From: WLWS01 sp047638675
GTDB lineage: Bacteria; Pseudomonadota; Gammaproteobacteria; Eutrophobiales; Eutrophobiaceae
DNA length: 11,521 bases
Assembly (NCBI GenBank): GCA_047638675.1
Contig: JBLIML010000120.1
Coordinates: forward strand, 1 to 11,521
Reading direction: 5' to 3'
Of this stretch, positions 5,277 to 11,521 are shown piece after piece. The stretch's first letter is position 1, and each line of letters opens with the position of its first letter. Made by a program: the position numbers and the translations under genes. The notes beneath the pieces were generated by a model that had not been told where the DNA came from, ran no database searches, and was given only the letters and a program-made list of their open reading frames with translations.

Positions 5277-8200
5277 GTGAATCTAGTTAAACTCAGCCTT
5301 GGTAATCCCGTTGCCGTGATTGTCGGCATCATAATGGCCCTTATGTTTGGTGGCATTAGCCTGTCTCAGCTCCCTGTACAGCTCACCCCGGAAATAGAAG
5401 AACCACAAATTACTATAACGACCATATGGCGAGCGGCTGCGCCAAATGAAGTCGAAGCCGAAATAATAGAACCTCAGGAAGATGTTCTTCGTGGTCTGCC
5501 AGGGATGACAAAAATAACAGCCACTGCTCGAGAAGGACGAGGTGAGATCACCCTGACTTTTTCCGTTGACATGGAACTGAATCGTGCATTGATTGAGGTG
5601 TTGAACAGACTCAATCAAGTTCCCAGCTACCCTGAGGATGCCGATGAGCCCGTACTGGCGACAGTGGGTGGTGATGCAAATGCTATCGCCTATTTCTCGA
5701 TAAGGCCCGTAGAAGGAAACAATCACCCCATTGACGGATACAAGGATTATATCGAAGAAGTTGTGCAAACCCGATTTGAACAGATTCCGGGGGTAGCGAA
5801 ATCTGAAACTATTGGTGGCAGGGACCGCGAGATAAGAATTACTTTCGATCCTTACAAAGTTGCTAGCCTGGGCATAGAACTCCCCATTGTTTCCCGTTTG
5901 GCGGGTAGCGGTGAAGATGTCTCTGGTGGTGCTACCGACGTAGGTAAACGCGAATACAGTGTTCGATTTGCGGGTAAGTACACTATCGAAGATCTCGCGG
6001 AATTGATCATAGAATGGCGCGATGGACATCCTGTCTATCTCAGGGACGTGGCCAAAGTTGAACAACGTTTGATGGATAAAAACAGCTTTGTTCTCGAAGA
6101 AGGGCACCTCGCCATGGTAATAAGCGCCAAGCGAGAGACTGGGGTTAATGTCCTACGGGTGATGAAAGAAATAAAAAAGGCCGGAGCCGAATTGAGAGAT
6201 GGGCCGCTTGCCCGTGCTGGGCTGGACATAAGACAAGTTTACGATGAGACAATTTATATTAATCAGTCCATCAGAATGTTGGCGAATAATCTTAGTATCG
6301 GCATCGTACTTGCCATTGTTATCCTCTGGCTATTTTTGCGCAGAATTCAGGCAACTTTGATGGTAGCACTTGCCATACCAACCTGTCTGATTAGTAGTTT
6401 TTTAGTTATGCATCTGGCGGGACGCACGCTCAACGTAATTTCCCTGGCGGGACTGGCGTTCGCGGTGGGCATGGTACTCGATGCATCAATAGTAGTACTG
6501 GAAAATATCATTCGATTAAGAGAGCAGGGGGCGTCCCCACAAGAGGCTTCTGAGCAGGGTGCCCTGCAAGTATCGGGGGCGCTGTTGGCCTCCACAGCAA
6601 CGACAGTGGCAATCTTTTTACCCATCGTTTTTCTACAGGGTGAAGCAGGACAATTATTTTCTGATCTTGCCATAACAATCACAGCAGCAATCTGCCTGTC
6701 ATTTTTAGTCGCACTGATGGTTATTCCAACTTTTTCTCTCGAGTACATGAGCAGAGTTAAATTTACTGATGCCCATGAACAATTGTGGAGAAAATGCTCG
6801 AGCTTCATCATGAGAATGACGGCTACGCCGAGGAAACGCTATACATGGATAGCGGCATTAATAATCATTCCACTGATTGTTGCCAGCGTCTTATTACCAC
6901 AAAGAGATTATTTACCAGAGGGAAGCCGTAATCTTGCCCTGGCTGTCATTTTGCCGGCACCTGGAACGAATATTGGCCAAATTGAAAAAGAATTGGGCTC
7001 GGTGATTGCTAAACGAATGGATCCTTACCTGAACGGCGGCAAATACCCGGAAGTTAAACACTATTTTTTCATCAGTACTGATTCCCGTGTTTTTATGGGC
7101 GTCATTGCGAAGAATCCAAAAGAAATTGATGACTTATTAGCCGAAGTACGAATCATCATAAAAGGATTTCCTGATGTTATCGCTTTTGCAAACAAGCGAT
7201 CCTTATTTACTGGTAGTGGGGGGGGGCGCTCCATTGATATGGACTTACAGGGCAAGGATTTAACTAGCGTGATGCAGGCTGCGAAAGTGGCATTTGTTGA
7301 AGTGCAAAAATCCATTCCCGGTGCATCAGTGCAGCCTGTTCCCGGCCTGGAGTTGGCGCAACCTGAACTACGATTAATACCTAACGAACGACGCATCACC
7401 GAGGCGGGATGGAATAGAGGCATCATGGCAGGCATCATAAGGGCGCTCGGCGATGGTCTCTATGTGGGCGATTATTTCGATGGGGAAAAGACGATGGATA
7501 TCATCGTTCGTGCGGAACCCTGGGCGACACCGGAAGAACTGGCGAGTATCCCCCTTGCGACCCCTAATACCGGTATTTTGCCTCTGAACGAACTGGTTGA
7601 GATCAGAAGAACAGCGGGGCCTGATGAAATTCGGCGAGTAAATCGCCGTAGAACAGTCACCTTGAGAATAACACCACCGGTTAATGTCTCTCTTGAGGAA
7701 AGTATGCAAATTTTGAAAAATACTGTTGAAGCCAAAGTACGTGGTGCTTTGCCTGAAGATGGAAGCATTTCCTACACGGGGAGCGCGGATAAATTGCAAT
7801 TGGCTTTACAAGGTATGACGGGTAGTTTTATTCTCGCTATTGCTATTCTTTACTTGTTGATGAGCGCCTTGTTTCGTTCTTTTCGCGATAGTTTTCTGGT
7901 GATACTTGCTCTTCCATTAGCAACAGTAGGTGGAGTGGTTGCACTATTTCTCATTAATACAATACCGAGTTTATTCGGCAAAGCAGTTTTTCAACCTATG
8001 GATTTAATCACCATGATAGGTTTTATTATTCTTCTTGGACTGGTGGTGAATAATGCCATTTTACTCGTTCACCAGTCCCGAGCGGGAGAACGCGAAGGTT
8101 TAAGTCGAGAGGAGGCGGTCGAGCGTGCGGTACGTCAACGCCTACGCCCTATTATTATGAGCACATTAACAAGTATCTTCGGTATGCTGCCCCTACTATT

Positions 8201-8342
8201 GATTCCAGGCGCCGGTACCGAACTTTATCGTGGTATGGCAGGTGTCATTGTAGGTGGCATGAGTGTCAGCACCATCTTTACCTTAATACTCTTGCCGAGT
8301 CTTTTGCGAATCGGTGAAGACAAACAACTGCAACAGATCTAA
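5277..8342 (+). CDS. RND-family efflux pump, inner-membrane permease subunit
   Basis: This 1021-residue protein has the standard RND plan: one N-terminal helix (about 10-30), a large periplasmic loop, helices 2-6 (about 333-500), helix 7 (about 525-545), a second periplasmic loop, and helices 8-12 (about 850-1010). It exports substrates from membrane or periplasm using the proton gradient, as a trimer with the adaptor encoded 8 bp upstream. In helix 4 the sequence is GMVLDASIVVLEN, so AcrB D407 corresponds to D402 but D408 is replaced by A403. In helix 10 it is GLVVNNAILL, so AcrB K940 is replaced by N925. This places it in a divergent branch, not the AcrB drug-pump branch. It lacks the heavy-metal pump pattern elsewhere, so I call it a general efflux RND. 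GTG start with a weak ribosome-binding site, perhaps translationally coupled. A run of nine G lies at 7218-7226. Confidence 0.93.
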   Translation: MNLVKLSLGNPVAVIVGIIMALMFGGISLSQLPVQLTPEIEEPQITITTIWRAAAPNEVEAEIIEPQEDVLRGLPGMTKITATAREGRGEITLTFSVDMELNRALIEVLNRLNQVPSYPEDADEPVLATVGGDANAIAYFSIRPVEGNNHPIDGYKDYIEEVVQTRFEQIPGVAKSETIGGRDREIRITFDPYKVASLGIELPIVSRLAGSGEDVSGGATDVGKREYSVRFAGKYTIEDLAELIIEWRDGHPVYLRDVAKVEQRLMDKNSFVLEEGHLAMVISAKRETGVNVLRVMKEIKKAGAELRDGPLARAGLDIRQVYDETIYINQSIRMLANNLSIGIVLAIVILWLFLRRIQATLMVALAIPTCLISSFLVMHLAGRTLNVISLAGLAFAVGMVLDASIVVLENIIRLREQGASPQEASEQGALQVSGALLASTATTVAIFLPIVFLQGEAGQLFSDLAITITAAICLSFLVALMVIPTFSLEYMSRVKFTDAHEQLWRKCSSFIMRMTATPRKRYTWIAALIIIPLIVASVLLPQRDYLPEGSRNLALAVILPAPGTNIGQIEKELGSVIAKRMDPYLNGGKYPEVKHYFFISTDSRVFMGVIAKNPKEIDDLLAEVRIIIKGFPDVIAFANKRSLFTGSGGGRSIDMDLQGKDLTSVMQAAKVAFVEVQKSIPGASVQPVPGLELAQPELRLIPNERRITEAGWNRGIMAGIIRALGDGLYVGDYFDGEKTMDIIVRAEPWATPEELASIPLATPNTGILPLNELVEIRRTAGPDEIRRVNRRRTVTLRITPPVNVSLEESMQILKNTVEAKVRGALPEDGSISYTGSADKLQLALQGMTGSFILAIAILYLLMSALFRSFRDSFLVILALPLATVGGVVALFLINTIPSLFGKAVFQPMDLITMIGFIILLGLVVNNAILLVHQSRAGEREGLSREEAVERAVRQRLRPIIMSTLTSIFGMLPLLLIPGAGTELYRGMAGVIVGGMSVSTIFTLILLPSLLRIGEDKQLQQI

Positions 8343-8365
8343 AGCAATCAATTTATTCGCACAAA

Positions 8366-8391
8366 TCGCCTGGCTGGCCTAAAATAGATCT
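8366..8391 (+). promoter_or_regulatory. Putative promoter of the L,D-transpeptidase gene, with shared 13-bp box
   Basis: The 13-mer TCGCCTGGCTGGC (8366-8378) is followed by TAAAAT (8380-8385), a five-of-six match to a -10 hexamer, and by AGATCT (8386-8391), which ends 26 bases before the ATG. The -35 region is poor. The arrangement mirrors that upstream of the nitroreductase gene (1040-1070). It suggests the L,D-transpeptidase gene has its own promoter, separate from the RND genes 74 bp upstream. Confidence 0.4.
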
Positions 8392-8416
8392 AAATCTGTT
8401 ACTAAACTGTCTCTCT

Positions 8417-9448
8417 ATGCAATTACTTACTCGCCGAATGCTATCCCTTTTCCTGGTGTATTGTTTCACCGGTATTAGTGTGCCTATGATTTCAGCCGAA
8501 GTATTTGTTCTGAAAAATATAGAGGATTCTGTCGTTGGCGAAATCCAAAAAATCCGGGTAAGATCTGAAGAAACCCTCCTCGACATTGCCAGAGCTAACG
8601 GCCTGGGCTATCAGGAAATAAAAAGCGTAAACCCGACAGTGGACACCTGGCTGCCATCAACGGATATGGAAGTAATATTGCCTTCAAAGTATGTTTTACC
8701 GATGGCCAAACGTGACGGTATTGTCCTGAATATACCGGAAATGAGACTTTATTATTTTCCGAAGAGCAGGGCTGGCGAATCAACCAATGTCGTGACTTAT
8801 CCTCTGGGAATAGGTCGCGAGGGCTGGCAAACGCCCTATGTCGATACACGGATAATCGAAAAGAAAAAACATCCTTCCTGGCATCCACCGGAATCAATTC
8901 GTAAAGAACATGAAGCGATGGGTGATCCGTTGCCGAAACGAGTTGAATCAGGACCCGACAATCCGCTTGGCGATTACGCCATGCGACTCGGCCTACCTGA
9001 TTACCTGATTCATGGCACCAATAAACCTTTTGGCGTCGGCATGCGAGTGAGCCACGGCTGCATAAGATTATATCCGGAGGATATTGAGGAATTATTTCAG
9101 CAGGTCAAATTAGGGACGCCAGTTTATATTGTGAACCAACCTTATAAAGTTGGACAGTACAAGAATAAGATTTACCTCGAAGCGCATCAATATCTGAATG
9201 AGGACAGCGAGCAATATAAAGACAATTTGACCAGCGTGGTGAAAATGATCGTCAAATTAACCGATGAGAAAAATTATCAAATCGAATGGGATCTGGCCAA
9301 GCAAGTGATCAGAGAAATGAAAGGGATCCCCGTGGTAATAGGCAGGCTTGAGTCAACTCTAATGCAGACCGAAGCCGAATTGACTAATGTCACTGACGAA
9401 AAAGCTAGTGGTATCAGCTTGCAACTGGAAACCGGTATTTCGCCTTAG
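8417..9448 (+). CDS. LysM-type L,D-transpeptidase (YbiS/ErfK/YcfS-like)
   Basis: This 343-residue periplasmic enzyme should form bonds from the third residue (diaminopimelate) of peptidoglycan stems, either to another stem or, in E. coli relatives, to the C-terminal lysine of Braun's lipoprotein. The N-terminus is a signal peptide cleaved near ISA-EV (about residue 27). A LysM-like segment follows (IRVRSEETLLDIARANGL, about 46-63, with VNP at 71-73). The YkuD catalytic domain begins near GIVLNIPEMRLYYFP and carries HGT (199-201) and the active-site motif VSHGCIRLYPEDIEELF, with C215 as nucleophile and H213 beside it. About 100 residues follow the active site, somewhat longer than in E. coli YbiS, with a C-terminal part I do not recognise. 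Its neighbour across the terminator is a lysine-ended alanine-zipper lipoprotein, a likely substrate. Confidence 0.93.
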   Translation: MQLLTRRMLSLFLVYCFTGISVPMISAEVFVLKNIEDSVVGEIQKIRVRSEETLLDIARANGLGYQEIKSVNPTVDTWLPSTDMEVILPSKYVLPMAKRDGIVLNIPEMRLYYFPKSRAGESTNVVTYPLGIGREGWQTPYVDTRIIEKKKHPSWHPPESIRKEHEAMGDPLPKRVESGPDNPLGDYAMRLGLPDYLIHGTNKPFGVGMRVSHGCIRLYPEDIEELFQQVKLGTPVYIVNQPYKVGQYKNKIYLEAHQYLNEDSEQYKDNLTSVVKMIVKLTDEKNYQIEWDLAKQVIREMKGIPVVIGRLESTLMQTEAELTNVTDEKASGISLQLETGISP

Positions 9449-9478
9449 TTATCCGCTTTATTTCAAACCCGCGTACAT

Positions 9479-9511
9479 AAAAAAAGCCCCTTGCTAATGC
9501 GAGGGGCTTTT
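9479..9511. terminator. Bidirectional intrinsic terminator between convergent genes
   Basis: A 13-bp stem (9482-9494 with 9499-9511) contains one G-T pair and closes on the loop TAAT; its GC-rich part is GCCCC/GGGGC. Read on the minus strand it ends in seven U (A run at 9479-9485), a strong terminator for the lipoprotein gene. Read on the plus strand it ends in four U, weaker, for the L,D-transpeptidase gene. Confidence 0.9.
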
Positions 9512-9536
9512 GGCTCAAGCCATTGTATTACAGACT

Positions 9537-9818
9537 TTATTTTGCCATTGCTTTTTCAAACATGCGATCTAAACGGCTGGTGTTTTCACTACAACATGAT
9601 GCTGCTGCATCTGCGGCAGACTGTGCAGATCTGGCAGCATCCAGTGCCTGATTTGCTACGGATAGAGCATTATCAGCCCGTGAAGTGGCGCTGTTGGCAG
9701 TTGATAGTGCTGTTTCTGCAGTAGACCTTATTTGTGCGATTTCTTCAGTTGTAGCACAACCGCCCAGTGATCCAAGTGCCAAAGCGATGATTGAAGCTTT
9801 TACTATTGTTGATTTCAT
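9537..9818 (-). CDS. Lpp/OprI-type alanine-zipper outer-membrane lipoprotein
   Basis: This 93-residue protein has a lipoprotein signal peptide with lipobox LGGC and lipidated C21. Alanine at +2 predicts outer-membrane sorting. The mature 73 residues form a coiled coil in which a and d heptad positions (34, 41, 48, 55, 62, 69 and 37, 44, 51, 58, 65, 72) are all alanine, twelve of twelve: the alanine zipper typical of the OprI/Lpp group. The tail RLDRMFEKAMAK resembles OprI and ends in lysine, as Braun's lipoprotein does where it joins peptidoglycan. Two adjacent cysteines (C75, C76) sit near the C-terminal end of the zipper. A good Shine-Dalgarno (AGGAGA, 7 bases before the ATG), a near-consensus promoter and a strong terminator fit an abundant monocistronic protein. 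It converges on an L,D-transpeptidase gene, probably the enzyme that anchors it. Confidence 0.92.
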   Translation of the reverse strand: MKSTIVKASIIALALGSLGGCATTEEIAQIRSTAETALSTANSATSRADNALSVANQALDAARSAQSAADAAASCCSENTSRLDRMFEKAMAK

Positions 9819-9871
9819 TCTAAATTCTCCTGTTAATCTTGCCGTCTGGACATCCCAGTTTTGGTTTGCGC

Positions 9872-9900
9872 ATAATGACGGAAATTTTAATTATTATCAA
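9872..9900 (-). promoter_or_regulatory. Sigma-70-type promoter of the alanine-zipper lipoprotein gene
   Basis: On the minus strand TTGATA (9900-9895) and CATTAT (9877-9872) are separated by exactly 17 bp, five and four of six consensus matches. An AT-rich stretch with a T/A run (9901-9907) lies directly upstream and could act as an UP element. This leaves a leader of roughly 45-50 bases before the ATG at 9818. Confidence 0.65.
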
Positions 9901-10015
9901 TTTTTTTAGGCTCCCTTAATGAGACTTTTATCACTTTACCTGCGGTTTTTCGTAATGTTTATGGCAAAAGTTGATGGAAACTGATTTCTCGATAACAAAA
10001 CAGGCGAGAAATACG

Positions 10016-10366
10016 TCATTTTAAAGTCTTGTATCGATGCGGGTATTGCTCAGTTATGAACTCGAATACCGCGTCATCGAATCCGCGCACCTGCTTTTCC
10101 TCACAATAATCGTCCAGCCAGGAGAGTATTTCAGATAGATTTTTATTTCCGGAAACTCGATATGTCTCAGGAGTTTGTTTGTTGAACGCAGTCAGGTACC
10201 CCATTAAATAATTTCTATAATACTCATCATCGTCACTCTTCCGTGAATTACTGTAATTGAAACAGGACTTATGGCCGGCACCCCAGATGGCAAAATTACC
10301 AGCTTTATCTGCAGCATCTGCCGTATAAACAGTTAGCAATAACAAACTACCCAATAAGTATTTCAT
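10016..10366 (-). CDS. Small secreted protein of unknown function with two cysteines
   Basis: This 116-residue protein has a clear signal peptide (MKYLLGSLLLLTVYTADA, cleavage near ADA-AD, residues 18-19), so the mature protein of about 98 residues is periplasmic or exported. The mature part contains FAIWGAGHKSC (C35), a segment YLMGYLTAFNKQTPETYRVSG (starting near 53; only the start YLMGYLTAFN is needed to recognise it), and LSWLDDYCEEK (C88). The order W-G-x-G-x3-C, then GYLTA-N, then WLD-YC resembles a widespread type of small gammaproteobacterial exported proteins of uncharacterised function; I recall the pattern but no family name. The two cysteines probably form a disulfide. A good ribosome-binding site (AAGGAG, six bases before the ATG) supports expression. 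It shares a strand with its neighbours but is separated from them by about 200 bp on each side, so it is likely transcribed alone. Confidence 0.8.
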   Translation of the reverse strand: MKYLLGSLLLLTVYTADAADKAGNFAIWGAGHKSCFNYSNSRKSDDDEYYRNYLMGYLTAFNKQTPETYRVSGNKNLSEILSWLDDYCEEKQVRGFDDAVFEFITEQYPHRYKTLK

Positions 10367-10416
10367 CTTTGTCTCCTTACTTCTATGTAGTCATTTCGAC
10401 TGTTGATATATATTTT

Positions 10417-10434
10417 TGTGATCACCGCATCACA
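10417..10434. promoter_or_regulatory. Inverted repeat TGTGAT-N6-ATCACA upstream of the small secreted protein
   Basis: Perfect 6-bp arms flank CACCGC, 51 bp upstream of the start at 10366. The half-sites resemble those of CRP, but the spacing (TGTGA-N8-TCACA) is two bases longer than the CRP consensus. An AT-rich -10-like stretch (TATATA) lies between it and the gene. Operator function is a guess. Confidence 0.3.
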
Positions 10435-10569
10435 TGGATTTTCATGTATCGATATTCTTAAAACGGGTGTGTAACAACGAAAGGATTTGCTTAAACCTGC
10501 GGCTCTCATCGTATTAATCATCATCCATGAAACTGGCACGCGCGAAATGCACGCACAATATTACATTTC

Positions 10570-11142
10570 TTAATGCCTATTGAAAGGCATCGGTCGTCCA
10601 GAAAACTGAGATTTGAGAAACTCCATCTGGTCACCAAGGATTTTTCTATTCGATAATGCCAGGTACTCAGCCCAGTTTGGCACATAGGGGATGGCAAGCA
10701 ATGGCATCTTAGCCTGTTCAGGGATCCGATTACCCTTTCGCGTATTGCATGATCTGCAGGCCGCCACCACATTCAACCATCGATCCTTACCTCCTTTGGA
10801 AATGGGGATAACGTGGTCGCGAGTCAAATGTGATTCATGGTACTGCTTCCCGCAATACATACATAAATGCGCATCGCGTAAAAACAATTCCCGGTTAGTC
10901 AGTGGGGGTATTGTTCGACTAAGATGCTTGTGAGACGTGGAACGCTTGATCGCAATAATCGAATTAATGTCAATAACAGAACGTTCACCACTACGTCGAT
11001 TAAAGCCACCGTGGAATGTGAAGCTTTGTTGTCCTGCTGTCCACGCAATCATATCCCTGCTATACAGACAAACTGCCGTCTGCCAGGGAATCCAGGTTAC
11101 CGGTTTTCCAGAGATATCTAGTCGCAAAATCAGAGGTGGCAT
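10570..11142 (-). CDS. HNH endonuclease family protein
   Basis: This 190-residue protein has an HNH/zinc-binding domain in its middle: CMYC (C94, C97), then TRDHVIPISKGG (D109-H110), WLNVVAACRSCNTRKGN (N124, C129, C132, N133, K136). The four cysteines can bind a structural zinc, and H110 with the following asparagines forms the metal-dependent nuclease centre. The N-terminal part (LRLDISGKPVTWIPWQTAV, residues 6-24) and C-terminal part (PYVPNWAEYLALSN, later LGDQMEFLKSQF) match a chromosomal HNH family found widely in proteobacteria. Its role is unknown; there is no sign of a phage, intron, toxin or restriction context. The ATG at 11142 fits the family's usual N-terminus, although the ribosome-binding site (GGGAT) is weak. 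It is divergent from mazG across 153 bp in which I see no clear motif. Confidence 0.9.
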   Translation of the reverse strand: MPPLILRLDISGKPVTWIPWQTAVCLYSRDMIAWTAGQQSFTFHGGFNRRSGERSVIDINSIIAIKRSTSHKHLSRTIPPLTNRELFLRDAHLCMYCGKQYHESHLTRDHVIPISKGGKDRWLNVVAACRSCNTRKGNRIPEQAKMPLLAIPYVPNWAEYLALSNRKILGDQMEFLKSQFSGRPMPFNRH

Positions 11143-11295
11143 GATTTAATCCCATATTCGCTTAGTCACCAGCAGTTCTAGAAATTAGCTTCGATGCACT
11201 TTTCAGAAACAGGCTAATGTTACAAATAAATCTGTTTTATTAGAAAGATGAATGAAAATCAAGTTATTAGACAATTTAATTGATAAGTATTCGCA

Positions 11296-11521
11296 ATGAA
11301 AGCCATTAACGAGTTGTTATCCACAATGAAGGCGCTTCGTGATCCACAGACAGGCTGTCCATGGGATAAAAAGCAAACCATTGGTTCCATAGCTCACTAT
11401 ACACTTGAAGAAGTCTATGAAGTTCTTGAATGTATCGAGAACAACGACATGGATGGCTTATGTGATGAACTAGGTGATTTGCTTTTTCATGTAGTATTTT
11501 ACGCAGAGATGGCTAATGACA
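11296..11521 (+). CDS. mazG: Nucleoside triphosphate pyrophosphohydrolase MazG (N-terminal part, cut by window edge)
   Basis: The first 75 codons are visible. MazG hydrolyses (d)NTPs to the monophosphate and pyrophosphate, cleaning aberrant nucleotides and, in E. coli, affecting ppGpp levels. The start INELLSTMKALRDPQTGCPWD matches the MazG N-terminus closely (shown here in part: LRDPQTGCPWD, residues 14-24). The metal-binding EXXE-12-28-EXXD pattern is present as LEEVYEVLE and DELGDLLFHV (the latter begins near residue 57). Full-length bacterial MazG is about 260 residues with two such domains, so most of the protein is beyond the window. ATG at 11296 is the natural start; the ribosome-binding site is weak (GATAAG). 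Confidence 0.95.
   Translation, partial: MKAINELLSTMKALRDPQTGCPWDKKQTIGSIAHYTLEEVYEVLECIENNDMDGLCDELGDLLFHVVFYAEMAND

Noticed and set aside
5283..6107. Long open frame on the minus strand (274 codons) within the RND gene
   Set aside because: It is fully antisense to well-conserved RND pump sequence, has no recognisable domain, and a composition rich in F, R and Y typical of a shadow frame.
8459..8470. Lipobox in the L,D-transpeptidase signal peptide (LVYC, C16)
   Set aside because: Tyrosine at -1 is not accepted in lipoboxes, and a normal signal-peptidase I site (ISA-EV) follows.
9985..10011. Terminator after the small secreted protein (TTTCTCG-N13-CGAGAAA)
   Set aside because: The stem is seven pairs with a 13-base loop and no U run on either strand, so it is too weak to call.
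10417..10434. CRP binding site
   Set aside because: The half-sites fit, but the spacing is TGTGA-N8-TCACA instead of N6, so a standard CRP site is not supported; kept only as an unassigned inverted repeat.
10573..10590. Terminator at the end of the HNH gene (ATGCC-N8-GGCAT)
   Set aside because: The stem has only five pairs, overlaps the stop codon and is not followed by a U run.

Overview
The window looks like a chromosomal segment of a gammaproteobacterium of moderate GC content. The evidence is the gene set: an Hsp15 (hslR) protein, an E. coli-type MoaB, a DinF-type MATE transporter, MazG, and an Lpp/OprI-type alanine-zipper lipoprotein ending in lysine. I cannot place it below class level. 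There are no RNA genes, insertion sequences, phage genes or CRISPR arrays, and both ends cut through a gene.

Layout. (1) Positions 1-716, minus: the N-terminal two thirds of a MoxR-type AAA+ ATPase. (2) Positions 717-1095: a divergent intergenic region filled by a tandem array with an exact 31-bp period, almost nine units, each with a near-palindromic 19-bp core. (3) Positions 1096-3112, plus: a nitroreductase-family flavoprotein, then a DinF-like MATE exporter. (4) hslR on the minus strand, overlapping the MATE 3' end by 20 bp and divergent from moaB. (5) Positions 4213-8342, plus: a two-gene RND efflux unit (periplasmic adaptor and inner-membrane pump) without an outer-membrane channel gene. 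(6) A LysM plus L,D-transpeptidase gene converging on an alanine-zipper lipoprotein gene, with a strong bidirectional terminator between them. (7) A small secreted protein and an HNH endonuclease on the minus strand. (8) The start of mazG on the plus strand.

How the genes relate. The adaptor and pump clearly form one export unit. The L,D-transpeptidase and the lipoprotein with a C-terminal lysine probably form an enzyme/substrate pair that ties the outer membrane to peptidoglycan, as Braun's lipoprotein does in E. coli. The rest are ordinary housekeeping or stress genes with no evident shared pathway.

The most unusual items are the 31-bp array between moxR and the nitroreductase gene; an RND adaptor whose only start codon compatible with its ribosome-binding site and signal peptide is ATT; a nine-G run inside the pump gene; a pump lacking two of the three classical proton-relay residues; and a 13-bp box shared by the upstream regions of the nitroreductase and L,D-transpeptidase genes. 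I found no convincing new multi-gene system. The array is the best candidate for something undescribed.
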